Positions 52,530 through 62,451 of a stretch of DNA of 64,000 nt are shown here, in pieces (position 1 is the stretch's first letter; every line of letters begins with the position of its first letter). Origin of the DNA: CAVQEK01 sp964596645 (GTDB taxonomy: Bacteria > Bacteroidota > Bacteroidia > Cytophagales > Cyclobacteriaceae). Under the pieces are notes generated by a model that searched no databases, was not told where the DNA came from, and saw only the letters and a list, made by a program, of their open reading frames with translations. Made by a program: the position numbers and the translations under genes. Location: positions 1 to 64,000 of the forward strand of contig CAZQVB010000014.1 in the NCBI GenBank assembly GCA_964596645.1, written 5' to 3'.

Positions 52530-53231
52530 ATGGCACCACAGGCCGTTTGGCGTACATATTTAGTGGCTTCTTTTGCCGCGGTAGTGGTACTTAGCGCATG
52601 CACGGATACTGCAGAGATGGATGATGCCGCGCTTGGGCTCGACTATTTTCCCTTAGAAGTTGGCGCCTGGCGTATCTATGATGTGCAAGAGACACAATAT
52701 AGCTTTCCCAACCGGGTAGATTCCATCCGGTATCAAATGCGCGAATCGGTGAGCGGCAAGTATGAAGACCTGTCGGGAGACTCTGCTTACTACCTGCTTC
52801 GCGAAACACGTCCAGATGTGCACAGCCCATGGCAGGTGGATGTACGCTTTACAGCCCGACGCGATGCGCGCACGGCTGTGGTGACGGAGGACAATTTACC
52901 GGTGATCAGGCTGGTATTTCCACCCGTAGAGGGCGCTCAATGGGATAGCAACCGTTGGAACGACCGCGATGCAGATTTCTTTGAGATAAAACGACCGGGC
53001 CAGGCGTACGATAGCCTGGCAAATACGGTAACCGTAGTACAGGAAAGCAATGACGATATAATAATAGAGACAGACCTCCGGCATGAAATTTTTGCTCAAT
53101 ATATAGGCCTCGTGTATAAAGAAGACATACATTTCGTTTACTGCACGGAGTCTGAGTGCCTGGGCCAGCAACAAATAGAAACTGGCAGAGTGATTCGCAT
53201 GCAACTAATAGAACATGGCAAACATGATTAA
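52530..53231 (+). CDS. lipoprotein of unknown function
   Basis: A 233-residue lipoprotein with lipobox VVLSACTDT (Cys about residue 24). The mature part begins LGLDYFPLEVGAWRIYDVQE, a start found in many small Bacteroidota lipoproteins of unknown role, and continues with beta strands. No motif suggests an enzyme. It starts one base after the mnmA stop and overlaps the protease gene by 17 or 8 bases depending on its start, so it is probably translated together with both. Confidence 0.65.
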   Translation: MAPQAVWRTYLVASFAAVVVLSACTDTAEMDDAALGLDYFPLEVGAWRIYDVQETQYSFPNRVDSIRYQMRESVSGKYEDLSGDSAYYLLRETRPDVHSPWQVDVRFTARRDARTAVVTEDNLPVIRLVFPPVEGAQWDSNRWNDRDADFFEIKRPGQAYDSLANTVTVVQESNDDIIIETDLRHEIFAQYIGLVYKEDIHFVYCTESECLGQQQIETGRVIRMQLIEHGKHD

Positions 53232-54882
53232 GAAAACAGCGATCGCCCTGGTCATCTTTCTGGGGTTGCTGCCGGCGGCCAATGCTGCTGTAGGGCGTTA
53301 TATGGTTTTTTTCACCGATAAGACCAATACTACATATTCCGTCGATCAGCCGCAGGATTTTCTGACGCAGCGCGCCATCGATCGCAGACAAAGGCAGAGC
53401 ATCGGCATCGACCCGACCGATCTGCCGGTGAGTGAAAGCTACGTCAACACCCTGCAAGAAGCCGGGCCGAAAGTATATTTCCGAAGCCGATGGCTGAACG
53501 CGGTGCTGGCAGAATTTGACGAGGCTGAAGAATCGGCCGTGAAGGCATTATCATTTGTCAAGGGCATTCAACGTGTGGCGCCAGGTGCCCGGCTGAGCGG
53601 GCACTCCGGTGGGCGGCGCAGTGGCAGGAATGAAAAAATAACGCATCATTTTCAGCCCGCCACGGCCATGGACGCTCTGGCTACCGATGAGCAAAACAGC
53701 ATGCTGGACCTGCGGCAAATGCATCAGCAGGGCTTCACTGGCGACGGCGTATTGATCGGTGTTTTCGACAGTGGGTTTGCTACGGTAGACACTTCCCCTT
53801 ACTTCACCCATCTTTTCACCGGCGAACAGGTAGTGGCCACACGCGATTTTATCAGAAACTCCAACAATATTTTTCAATACGACACCCACGGCACCAAAGT
53901 GCTCTCCTGCATTGCTGCCTACGACCAGACACAATATATAGGTGCTGCCTACGGGGCAGATTTTGTATTGTGTGTGACGGAGGACATTATGGGCGAGTAC
54001 AGGGTGGAAGAGTACAACTGGCTTTTTGCTGCCGAATATGCGGACAGCCTGGGGGTAGATGTGATCAACTCCTCCGTCGGCTATTCCTATTTTGACGATC
54101 CGGCGATGGACTACGACTATGAAGACATGGATGGTGAAACGGCCATAATCACCCAGGCAGCGCTGCTGGCAGCACGCAAAGGCATGTTGGTGGTGAGCAG
54201 TAATGGCAACGAGGGCAATAGCGCCTGGACATACCTGAACGCCCCGGCCGACGCCGACTCTATACTGTCGGTAGGTGCAGTAAACCTCGACGGCATGCGT
54301 GCCAATTTCAGTTCTTTTGGTCCGGCTAGTGACGGACGGCTCAAGCCCGACGTGTCGGCCCTGGGTATTTGGACCAAGGTAGTGCAAAATGATGCGGTGG
54401 TGGTATCCAACGGCACATCGTTTTCCTCGCCCCTCATCGCCGGCCTGGCCGCAGGTTTTTGGCAGGCATTCCCCGATTTGAGCAGCCAGGAAGTCATTCA
54501 ATACCTGAAAATGAGTGCCAGCCAAAGCACCTCTCCCGACACGCTTACTGGCTTTGGTGTGCCCAGCTTTGTGCGGGCTTACAGCAAAGTGAAGATAAAC
54601 GAAGGAAAAATTGACAATAAGTTTATCGTTTTTCCCAACCCCATAGATACGGTGAGCGGCTACCGATACATCTATATTTACAATGACATTTTTTCTTCCG
54701 GTGCGGAAGCCACCTTTGCCATATATGATTTGAAGGGCCTTTTGGTGCGCGAGTTAACGCTACTTTTGCCCGAAGACCCCAACCCCATTGAGCTGGATAT
54801 TTCTGGCCTGCAGCCCGGCTCGTATATTCTGAACTGCGCCGTGGGGAGCGCACTACAAAAGTCGAAACTGATCGTTTTTTAA
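53215..54882 (+). CDS. secreted S8 subtilisin-type protease with type IX sorting domain
   Basis: A 555-residue protease. The signal peptide (AIALVIFLGLLPAANA) precedes a propeptide-like region; the catalytic triad is Asp in IGVFDSGF (near 185), His in YDTHGTKVL (near 225) and Ser in NGTSFSSPLIAG (near 402). A C-terminal domain beginning FIVFPNPIDTVSGYRYIYIY and ending KSKLIVF is a type IX secretion sorting signal. Start could also be the second Met (53224), which leaves an 8-base overlap with the lipoprotein gene. Likely a cell-surface or secreted endopeptidase. Confidence 0.85.
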   Translation: MANMIKKTAIALVIFLGLLPAANAAVGRYMVFFTDKTNTTYSVDQPQDFLTQRAIDRRQRQSIGIDPTDLPVSESYVNTLQEAGPKVYFRSRWLNAVLAEFDEAEESAVKALSFVKGIQRVAPGARLSGHSGGRRSGRNEKITHHFQPATAMDALATDEQNSMLDLRQMHQQGFTGDGVLIGVFDSGFATVDTSPYFTHLFTGEQVVATRDFIRNSNNIFQYDTHGTKVLSCIAAYDQTQYIGAAYGADFVLCVTEDIMGEYRVEEYNWLFAAEYADSLGVDVINSSVGYSYFDDPAMDYDYEDMDGETAIITQAALLAARKGMLVVSSNGNEGNSAWTYLNAPADADSILSVGAVNLDGMRANFSSFGPASDGRLKPDVSALGIWTKVVQNDAVVVSNGTSFSSPLIAGLAAGFWQAFPDLSSQEVIQYLKMSASQSTSPDTLTGFGVPSFVRAYSKVKINEGKIDNKFIVFPNPIDTVSGYRYIYIYNDIFSSGAEATFAIYDLKGLLVRELTLLLPEDPNPIELDISGLQPGSYILNCAVGSALQKSKLIVF

Positions 54883-54894
54883 CCATTTTTTCCC

Positions 54895-55554
54895 ATGCAA
54901 TTACTCTCTCCATCTATACTCAATGCTGATTTTTTGCGACTTGGCGCAGCCATCGAAATGATCAATGAGAGTGACGCCGACTGGATACACCTCGACGTGA
55001 TGGATGGTAGCTTTGTGCCCAACATCTCCTTTGGTATACCAGTGGTGGAGGCCGTGCGCCAATCGACCGAAAAGCTGTTGGACGTTCATCTCATGATCGT
55101 GAATCCCGACAAATACATAGATGCCTTTCACAAAGCCGGTGCCGACCTGATCAACATACACTATGAGGCCAGCCACCACTTGGTTGCAGATATTGAAGCC
55201 ATTAAAAAAACAGGGTGCCAGGCGGCGGTCACCATCAACCCCGATACACCGGTTGAGCATATTTTTGACACGGCAGCGCTGGTAGACATGGTATTGGTGA
55301 TGTCGGTATTCCCTGGATTTGGCGGCCAGCAATTCATAGAAGAAACTTATGGCCGGGTAGAGGTGCTTAAGGAATTTATAGAAAAAGAAGGATTGCAAAC
55401 CCTGATTGAGGTCGACGGTGGGGTCACCGACAAAAATGCCGCAAGCCTGTACTCAGCTGGCGCAGATGTGCTGGTGGTGGGTAGCCATATATTTAAGGCA
55501 GAAGACCCAATCAGTGCTATACGCCAGCTCAAGAGCAACGTGCCACAGCGCTGA
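54895..55554 (+). CDS. rpe: ribulose-phosphate 3-epimerase
   Basis: Interconverts ribulose 5-phosphate and xylulose 5-phosphate in the pentose phosphate pathway. The 219-residue TIM barrel carries SPSILNADF, WIHLDVMDGSFVPNISFG (metal and catalytic Asp), LDVHLMI, VLVMSVFPGFGGQQF, and EVDGGV, all family hallmarks. It is 12 bases after the protease gene and 6 bases before the receptor gene. Confidence 0.95.
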   Translation: MQLLSPSILNADFLRLGAAIEMINESDADWIHLDVMDGSFVPNISFGIPVVEAVRQSTEKLLDVHLMIVNPDKYIDAFHKAGADLINIHYEASHHLVADIEAIKKTGCQAAVTINPDTPVEHIFDTAALVDMVLVMSVFPGFGGQQFIEETYGRVEVLKEFIEKEGLQTLIEVDGGVTDKNAASLYSAGADVLVVGSHIFKAEDPISAIRQLKSNVPQR

Positions 55555-55560
55555 TCGGCC

Positions 55561-57942
55561 ATGGTGAGGCGCTTAGCATTTTTTCTTTTTTTCATACTTC
55601 TAGTTCATCTGCCTTCGGTAGCACAATCGGTAAGGCTGACCGGACAGGTCGTCGACTCAGCCCGGCAACCTGTGGAGGGCGCCAACATTCAGGTGGTAGG
55701 AAAAAATGCGGGTGCGGTGACCAATTCCAGTGGTATTTTTACGCTTGCCCTGCCACCATCCGATTCCGTAGCATTTACCTGTAGCCATGTGAACTACGAA
55801 AATAAGCTGGTGAATGCCAAGGTGGGTGTCGATACGCTGGTGGTGATGCTGGAAGAGAAGAGCCGGGTGCTGGAGCAGGTGTTGATCAAAGAAGATCGCG
55901 AAGACAATGTGCGCGACCAGCCAGGCGCATTTTCCCTCGACCCGCTTTCTGCCAAAACATTGCCCACTCCTTTTCAGGACATTTCCGGGTTGCTCGTCAC
56001 CTTGCCGGGTGTAGCGGGCAGCAGTGAGCTCTCTTCTGCCTACTCGGTGCGCGGGGGCAACTTCGATGAAAATCTGGTATATGTGAATGGCATGCAAGTT
56101 TACCGCCCTGTGCTCATCCGTGCCGGCCAGCAGGAGGGCCTCAGCTTTGTGAACCCCGACCTGGTAGAATCACTGCAGTTTTGGTCGGGAGGCTGGCAGG
56201 CGTCTGTTGGCGACGGATTGTCGTCTGTGCTGAACATACGCTACAAGAAACCAACAAAATTTGCCGGCTCTGTATCTGCCGGATTGCTTGGCGGATCGGC
56301 TCATGTGGAAAACACCTTGCTGAACGGGCGCGGAAGCATAGTGTTGGGCCTGCGACACAAACGTGCCGAGTACCTGCTGAACACCCTCGAAACACAAGGT
56401 GAATACCGTCCAAGATTTACCGACCTACAGTCTTTCGTCAATTTCGACCTGAGTAAAAATAAAGATCAGCGAACCGAGGTGGGCTTGCTGCTCTCCTATG
56501 CGCGCAACCGGTACCTGGTAGAGCCTGCCAACAGGGAAACCACCTTTGGCACGTTCAACCAGCAGCTGAAGCTTTTCATGGCTTTCGAGGGCCGTGACCG
56601 AATGGAATATGACACCTGGCAGGCGGGCTTTAGCGCTTCGCACCGCTGGTCTGATTTGGCTCGATCAGAACTTATCGTATCATCGATATTTTCGCGAGAG
56701 CGCGAATACTTCGAGGTGGAGGCGGGCTATCTGCTTTGCCAGCTCGACATCAATCCCGGTTCTGGTACTTTTGAAAAATGCCTCACCTACCTGGGCATAG
56801 GCACTGAGTACGACTATGGTAGAAACCAACTGGATGCGTCGTATACCACCATAGAAGGGCGCCACGAACTCACAATTGATGATGGGCATAGCCTGAGCTT
56901 TGGTGCCGGGCTCATGATGCAGTCGGCAGATGACCGCCTGTCGGAATACAGCTTTATCGATTCTTCAGATTTTGTCACCATAGAAGAGTCCATACAGTCC
57001 GAACTGAACCTGCAGACGAGCAGGTTTTTTGGATACGTTCAGGACGAATGGCAAATAACCGGCAGGCAATCGCTGACTGCCGGCGTGCGTGTGCACTATC
57101 TGGACGTAAACAAACAATGGCTGGTGAGCCCGCGAGTGCAGTACGCGTTGCGGCCAAACTGGCAAAAAGACGTGGTGCTGCGCATGGCTGCCGGGCTATA
57201 TCAGCAGCCACCGCTCTACAGGGAATTTCGCGACCGCGAAGGCAACCTGAACACCGGTGTGAAAGCACAATCATCTTTGCACACCATAGCCGGATTCGAC
57301 CATCTTTTTCACAAATGGGGCCGCCCGTTCAAGCTCACCACAGAGCTGTACTTTAAGTACCTATGGAATGTGATACCCTACGATATAGACAACGTGCGGC
57401 TGCGCTACTATGCCGACAACAACGCCACGGCTTACGCCACCGGCATCGATATACGGCTGAGTGGCGAGTTTATCCCCGGCGACGAATCCTGGTTCAGCCT
57501 GGGGCTGCTGTCTACCAAAGAAGACATAGCCGGCGACGGCCTCGGCTACATACCACGGCCCACCGACCAGCTGGTCAATTTCAACATTTTCTTTCAGGAC
57601 CACCTGCCGAATAATCCCAGCTTTAAGATTCACCTGAACTTTCACTACGCCAGTGGCCTGCCCTTCTCACCGCCGGGAAGTGATCGGTTTAGAAACAGCT
57701 TTCGAGGGGAGGCCTATCATCGGGCCGATGTCGGCTTTTCCAAGATGATATTTTTTAATAAAGAGCGCGACAACGCTTTTGGGCTCAAATCGCTGTGGCT
57801 GGGTGCAGAAGTGCTCAACCTCACCGGCAGCCAAAACGTGATCACTTACTATTGGGTGAGGAGCGTCACCGATGTACAGTATGCCATTCCCAATAGCCTT
57901 TCTGCGCGTTTTCTGAATCTGCGGGTTACGGCAAGTTTTTAA
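55561..57942 (+). CDS. TonB-dependent receptor
   Basis: A 793-residue outer-membrane receptor. Signal peptide ending LPSVAQ, then a carboxypeptidase-regulatory-like domain (RLTGQVVDSARQPVEGANIQVV), a plug with FQDISGLLVTLPGV and YSVRGGNFDENLVYVNGM, and a barrel ending FLNLRVTASF. It has no SusC signature and no SusD beside it, so it is more like a siderophore, vitamin or peptide receptor. It starts six bases after rpe. The substrate is not visible from sequence. Confidence 0.87.
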   Translation: MVRRLAFFLFFILLVHLPSVAQSVRLTGQVVDSARQPVEGANIQVVGKNAGAVTNSSGIFTLALPPSDSVAFTCSHVNYENKLVNAKVGVDTLVVMLEEKSRVLEQVLIKEDREDNVRDQPGAFSLDPLSAKTLPTPFQDISGLLVTLPGVAGSSELSSAYSVRGGNFDENLVYVNGMQVYRPVLIRAGQQEGLSFVNPDLVESLQFWSGGWQASVGDGLSSVLNIRYKKPTKFAGSVSAGLLGGSAHVENTLLNGRGSIVLGLRHKRAEYLLNTLETQGEYRPRFTDLQSFVNFDLSKNKDQRTEVGLLLSYARNRYLVEPANRETTFGTFNQQLKLFMAFEGRDRMEYDTWQAGFSASHRWSDLARSELIVSSIFSREREYFEVEAGYLLCQLDINPGSGTFEKCLTYLGIGTEYDYGRNQLDASYTTIEGRHELTIDDGHSLSFGAGLMMQSADDRLSEYSFIDSSDFVTIEESIQSELNLQTSRFFGYVQDEWQITGRQSLTAGVRVHYLDVNKQWLVSPRVQYALRPNWQKDVVLRMAAGLYQQPPLYREFRDREGNLNTGVKAQSSLHTIAGFDHLFHKWGRPFKLTTELYFKYLWNVIPYDIDNVRLRYYADNNATAYATGIDIRLSGEFIPGDESWFSLGLLSTKEDIAGDGLGYIPRPTDQLVNFNIFFQDHLPNNPSFKIHLNFHYASGLPFSPPGSDRFRNSFRGEAYHRADVGFSKMIFFNKERDNAFGLKSLWLGAEVLNLTGSQNVITYYWVRSVTDVQYAIPNSLSARFLNLRVTASF

Positions 57943-58054
57943 AATTGTCGTGCAGCCTACACAATCCCGGCGCTCTTTTTCCACGCCAGGTCACCGCTCA
58001 AAAGCCAAATGGTTACGGATAAGCCGGAGGCACGCTTTTTTCCTATAGCCGGGC

Positions 58055-59749
58055 ATGATTCAAAAACCGCTCACGACCACACTACATTGGGCACTCCTAC
58101 TATTGCTGGGTCTTTCCTGGCAGATGTGTTCTAAAAAAACCAATAATACTTCTCAATCCGGAACATCTGAACAAGAAGACTCTGCGGCGAACATGGAAGG
58201 ATACTACAACCCGCACATCAAGTCTTTTCTGGATTCCCTGAATATAGCCCACCATGTACACGACAGGGCCAACAGCGAAGCGATTTACAAAGAGCTTAAA
58301 AAATTTTATGAACTTAAGCACAACCAGTTGGTCTGGTTTGAAGAGGCAGAGCCGAGAGAGGCACTCAGCGCCATGCACGATCTGCTCAGGCAGTCGCACG
58401 TGCATGGTCTGGATGCTGAGCGCTATCGGGTGCAGGAGTTGATCAATGATCAACAATCCATTTTGAAACGCAAAAATGTGGATCAGCAAGCGCTTGCCGA
58501 GCTGGACGTACAATACAGCATAGAGTACATCAGCTATGCCTGGCACCTGCACAATGGCCGCTCGGCCGCCATGGTGCCCGACAGCCTTTGGATGAAAAGT
58601 GAAGAAGAAGGATCGGTAGCGCCCATATTGGCAGAAACTGAAATAGACAATGTGGAAAAAGTGCTGGCGCCGTCGCAAAAGCGATATGCTGCCACAGTGC
58701 AGGCTTTGCACCGGTATCGCCAGATCTTGCGGCGGGGAGGTTGGCCCAAGGTGCAGCAGGGCTTGCAATGGTCTGCAGAAGAAAAAGGAAAAATCCCCGT
58801 GTCTTTGCTGAAGAGGCTCCAGATCAGCGGTGACCTGAGCAACGACGTGGCGCTGGATACCATATCGGCAGACAAGCTCACAGCGGCCATTACTGCTTTT
58901 CAAAAACGGCACGGACTGGCTGCCGATGGCGTGCTGGGAGAGTCAACCATAGATGCCATGAATATGCCGGTGCAGGAAAGGGTAAATACGCTGATGATGA
59001 ACCTGGAGCGCATGCGCTGGATGCCGAATGAACTGGGGGAGCGCTACATACTGGTGAATATTCCGGCCTTTGAGCTGCATGTTTGGGACGAGGGCAAGGA
59101 GGCTTTGGAGATGAGAATAATAATAGGAGAAACGGTGAATAAGACACCCGTATTCAGGGACGAGATGGAATACCTGGTCTTTAGCCCCACCTGGCGCGTG
59201 CCCCCGAGTATAGCACAAGAGGAAATGCTGCCAAAACTGCAAAAAGATGCGCGATACCTCAGCAAAAATAATTTCCGACTGTTCGACTCGTGGACGGATG
59301 ATGCTCGGCGCATTAATCCCGACACAGTGCCTTGGTCTGAGATCACGGCCGAGAATTTTTCCTATCGTGTAGAGCAGAATCCGGGCAGGACCAATGCGCT
59401 GGGGCTGGTGAAATTTATTATGCCCAATTCCTATCACATCTACCTGCACGATACACCGGCCGATTATCTCTTTACCAAAGACTACAGAGCCTTTAGCCAC
59501 GGCTGCATACGGCTGGAGAAACCGACGGAAATGGCGCAGTTTCTATTGGACGATCAGCCTGAGTATACTTCGAAGAAAATCAATGAATTGATGCAGAAAA
59601 GCGAGCCCGTCACCGTTCCGCTTACACAGCATGTGCCTGTATACCTGGTATACCGCACAGCCTGGGCAGAGCAGGACGGCACGGTGCATTTTCGAAAAGA
59701 CATATATGGTATTGACAAACTTGCTGAAGATGAGAACTACATATTTTAG
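58055..59749 (+). CDS. L,D-transpeptidase, YkuD/LdtD-type lipoprotein
   Basis: A 564-residue protein. The N-terminal LSWQMCSKK suggests lipidation at Cys 25, although Met at -1 is unusual. A helical scaffold domain (about 60-250) precedes a peptidoglycan-binding segment (ITAFQKRHGLAADGVLG) and the YkuD domain with YHIYLHDTPADYLF and FSHGCIRLEKP (Cys near 483). It forms 3-3 crosslinks in the peptidoglycan or attaches proteins to it. Its last 20 bases overlap the start of a peptidase gene. Confidence 0.88.
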   Translation: MIQKPLTTTLHWALLLLLGLSWQMCSKKTNNTSQSGTSEQEDSAANMEGYYNPHIKSFLDSLNIAHHVHDRANSEAIYKELKKFYELKHNQLVWFEEAEPREALSAMHDLLRQSHVHGLDAERYRVQELINDQQSILKRKNVDQQALAELDVQYSIEYISYAWHLHNGRSAAMVPDSLWMKSEEEGSVAPILAETEIDNVEKVLAPSQKRYAATVQALHRYRQILRRGGWPKVQQGLQWSAEEKGKIPVSLLKRLQISGDLSNDVALDTISADKLTAAITAFQKRHGLAADGVLGESTIDAMNMPVQERVNTLMMNLERMRWMPNELGERYILVNIPAFELHVWDEGKEALEMRIIIGETVNKTPVFRDEMEYLVFSPTWRVPPSIAQEEMLPKLQKDARYLSKNNFRLFDSWTDDARRINPDTVPWSEITAENFSYRVEQNPGRTNALGLVKFIMPNSYHIYLHDTPADYLFTKDYRAFSHGCIRLEKPTEMAQFLLDDQPEYTSKKINELMQKSEPVTVPLTQHVPVYLVYRTAWAEQDGTVHFRKDIYGIDKLAEDENYIF

Positions 59750-60662
59750 ATTATTCACCACTTTTTTACTCTTCATCACCTTCGCCGGCATGGCGCAAGA
59801 CAATCCCTCCTTCAGTCTGCAGGTAAAAGACGAGATAAACCCGTATGCGATATTCAGTACTTTCTTGATGCCCGGTGAAGCGGTGACGCTGGAGACAGTG
59901 CAAGGCAATCGGAATGCATCCTACAGTTTGGTGGCGGATAAAGGGCTAGCTATAAGTACCGGGCCGGGCAAGTGGATGTATACCGCACCAAGCGAAAAAG
60001 GTATAGCGAAAATACAAATTACAGAGACGCTGACGGGCGAGCGTATGGTTTTGCATGCCATCACTATGGTGCCCCTGAGCCAGAAAACCGGAGATAAACT
60101 GAACGGCTACAGAATTGGTAATTATCCACAGAGCAACAATGCCAGGTACGTCGTGCCTAAAGGATTGATAGAAATTACCGAAGAAAATGCCGACACACCG
60201 CTTTCGCCCCATTTTCAACTCAACGATTTTAAATGCAAACAGAGTGGGGGGTACCCCAAGTATATTGCGCTGCGAGAGCGTCTGCTGCTGAAGCTGGAGA
60301 TGGTGATAGAACAGGTGAATGATCAGGGATACACCTGCACCGGCCTGGCCGTGATGAGCGGGTATCGCACACCATTTTATAATAAAGCCATAGGCAATGT
60401 GGCCAATAGCCGGCATGTGTTTGGCGACGCTTCCGATGTGTATATCGACGAAAACAACGATGGCCAAATGGATGACCTGAACAAGGACGGTGTGAGCGAT
60501 AAAAAGGACGCCCGTGTACTGTACAACATCATAGACAAGCTGCGCAACAACGCCTGGTATGAGCCATATATCGGCGGGCTGGGGCTGTACGGAAGAACAT
60601 CGAGCCACCCGGCTTTTGTGCATGTGGATGTGCGCGGTTTTGTAGCGCGCTGGGGGCTGTAG
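59730..60662 (+). CDS. M15-type peptidase (D-Ala-D-Ala carboxypeptidase-like)
   Basis: A 310-residue exported enzyme. The start ATG 59730 gives a signal peptide (FTTFLLFITFAGMAQ); the extension to 59631 was refused. An N-terminal beta domain (30-150) is followed by a zinc peptidase domain: VMSGYRTPFYN, NSRHVFGDASDVYID with the first His and Asp, and FVHVDVRGF with the last His. M15_3 relatives trim muropeptides. It shares 20 bases with the L,D-transpeptidase gene, so the two probably act in cell-wall remodelling together. Confidence 0.82.
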   Translation: MRTTYFRLFTTFLLFITFAGMAQDNPSFSLQVKDEINPYAIFSTFLMPGEAVTLETVQGNRNASYSLVADKGLAISTGPGKWMYTAPSEKGIAKIQITETLTGERMVLHAITMVPLSQKTGDKLNGYRIGNYPQSNNARYVVPKGLIEITEENADTPLSPHFQLNDFKCKQSGGYPKYIALRERLLLKLEMVIEQVNDQGYTCTGLAVMSGYRTPFYNKAIGNVANSRHVFGDASDVYIDENNDGQMDDLNKDGVSDKKDARVLYNIIDKLRNNAWYEPYIGGLGLYGRTSSHPAFVHVDVRGFVARWGL

Positions 60663-60831
60663 GCGTAGTCTGGCACAATATTGGTTTATAAGCTGCCGGC
60701 CCAGAAAGTCGGCGTAATTGACTTAATCAAACAGTGCAAACTTGAATAATCGATTTTTTTGCGCTTTTTTCGTGGGCTACAACAGTTTCTACATGTTTAA
60801 CCAAATATTATTAATCAGAGAGATTATGATT

Positions 60832-61287
60832 ATGAAAAGACTGAATTCTTTATTGCTGGCGGCGCTGATGGTGCTGGTATTGGCGGCAGGACAAGCGTAC
60901 GCGCAAGAGGAGATCACCGATGAGGATCTGAAAACTTATGCTGTGATGGATATGGCCGTGTCGAGTATCACATCGACCATCAGCCCCATGGTAAATGAGC
61001 TGATAGAAAAGCAAGAAGGCATGGATGGCAACCGGTTTCAGGAATTGCAAGGTGCCATGGGCAACGACAGCAAGCTGCAGGCTGTAGAAGCCAAAGACTG
61101 GGAACTGCAATTTATGGATGTGGTGAATAAGCAAATAGAGAAGAAAAAAGAAGCCGCTACCGATGTGCTGAAGCTGATGGCTTCCAATGCACTGGGTGCA
61201 GCGAAATACAAAGAGATAAAATCGGGCTTAGCCAGCGACGCATCGCTGAAATCGCGCTATGACGCCATAGTAGATAAGTGCAAATAG
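60832..61287 (+). CDS. small secreted protein, DUF4168-like
   Basis: A 151-residue secreted protein started at ATG 60832 (MKRLNSLLLAALMVLVLAAG, cleavage after AYAQ); an earlier frame start at 60742 was refused. The mature part is helical: ITDEDLKTYAVMDMAVSSI is like the opening of DUF4168 proteins, and it is rich in Lys, Asp and Met. No motif for an enzyme is seen. It is followed closely by a terminator. Confidence 0.6.
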   Translation: MKRLNSLLLAALMVLVLAAGQAYAQEEITDEDLKTYAVMDMAVSSITSTISPMVNELIEKQEGMDGNRFQELQGAMGNDSKLQAVEAKDWELQFMDVVNKQIEKKKEAATDVLKLMASNALGAAKYKEIKSGLASDASLKSRYDAIVDKCK

Positions 61288-61306
61288 CATTGGTATTGAA
61301 AACAAC

Positions 61307-61336
61307 AAAGGGCCCGGTTTCGGGCCTTTTTTGTTT
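61307..61336. terminator. bidirectional terminator between convergent genes
   Basis: GGCCCG (61311-61316) pairs with CGGGCC (61321-61326), flanked by AAAG on the left and TTTTTT on the right. It serves the plus-strand gene on its left, and with its A run on the left also the minus-strand adaptor gene on its right. Confidence 0.85.
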
Positions 61337-61344
61337 TCAGGCTG

Positions 61345-62418
61345 TCATAGTTTTTTTATGCGGTCATTTACGCTGAGCCCATCCAGCAGCTCCACGTGAA
61401 TGCCATCGGAGAGGCCGGTCACTATTTCCTGCTTTTCGTATATCTGGTCGCCCTTGAGCACCTCCACATACTTTTTATCACCCTCAAACAGTATGTTGCT
61501 TTCCTTTATGGCCAGCACGCTATCGCGTTGGTCCAGCACAATGTCTGCATTGGCGCTGTAGCCCGCCCTGATGAACACGTCCTTCTTGAGCTGCACTTCC
61601 GCCTTGATCTCAAACTGAATGGCCCCTTCCTCTTCCACACCTTTGGGCGATATATATTCCAGCTTTGCCAGAAGTTCTTCTTTATCCAGCGCCCCGATTT
61701 TAAGCTTCAGGTCCATGCCTTCCCGTATTTTGCCTACTTCAGACTCATCCAGTTTTCCTTCGAAGATCATCTCATTCATGTTGGCCACCGAGGCTATGGT
61801 AGTGCCTTCGTTGAAGGTGTTGGTCTCTATCACAAAAGTGCCTTCTTTCACCGGCACATCGAGCACCATGCCGGCAGCGGTAGCAAACACCAGATTGGAG
61901 GCCGTGCCCGATTTTTTGGACGCGCCCTCGCGTATGAGTTCAAGATTATTTTCCGCAGCCTCTACTTCCTGCTTTTGCAGTTGAAATGAAAGCAGAAATT
62001 GGTTGTAGTCCAGTTCCGAAGTCACCCGGTCGTCATAGAGGCGCTTCTGGCGCTCCATTTCGGTTTCTGCATTTTTCAAATTGATGGTGGCCGTTTTCAG
62101 GCGCATCTCTGCTTCATTGAGCCGCACCACGTCGGGTATTATTTTAATGCGTGCGATCTTCTGATTATACTGCACTATCTGCCCAGGCTCTACGAATATC
62201 TCCACCACCACGCCAGATACCTGCGACTTGAGCGCGATCTCCTGCCGGGGTACGATAGAGCCGGTGGCCACCGTCTTGCTCACGATGTCGATATGGAAAA
62301 GCGAGTCGGTTTCAAAAACCTCCGGCGGTTTTTGCGATTTTTTGTACAGAAAAAAGCCGGTACCGATAAAGCTTGCGACCAGGATGACCAAAACCAGAAT
62401 GCCTAATATTTTTTTCAT
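61345..62418 (-). CDS. membrane-fusion (HlyD/MacA-type) efflux adaptor
   Basis: A 357-residue periplasmic adaptor anchored by an N-terminal helix (ILGILVLVILVASFIGTGFFL). It has the lipoyl-like half (EIALKSQVSGVVVEIFVEPG), a coiled-coil hairpin (about 100-160, LNEAEMRLKTATINLKNAETEME) and the closing beta-barrel region (MDLKLKIGALDKEELLAKL), as in MacA. It links the ABC permeases encoded just upstream to an outer-membrane channel. It follows the permease gene by 33 bases. Confidence 0.85.
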   Translation of the reverse strand: MKKILGILVLVILVASFIGTGFFLYKKSQKPPEVFETDSLFHIDIVSKTVATGSIVPRQEIALKSQVSGVVVEIFVEPGQIVQYNQKIARIKIIPDVVRLNEAEMRLKTATINLKNAETEMERQKRLYDDRVTSELDYNQFLLSFQLQKQEVEAAENNLELIREGASKKSGTASNLVFATAAGMVLDVPVKEGTFVIETNTFNEGTTIASVANMNEMIFEGKLDESEVGKIREGMDLKLKIGALDKEELLAKLEYISPKGVEEEGAIQFEIKAEVQLKKDVFIRAGYSANADIVLDQRDSVLAIKESNILFEGDKKYVEVLKGDQIYEKQEIVTGLSDGIHVELLDGLSVNDRIKKL

Positions 62419-62451
62419 TGCGTTATTAAATTTTTGAGATAAGACAATTGA

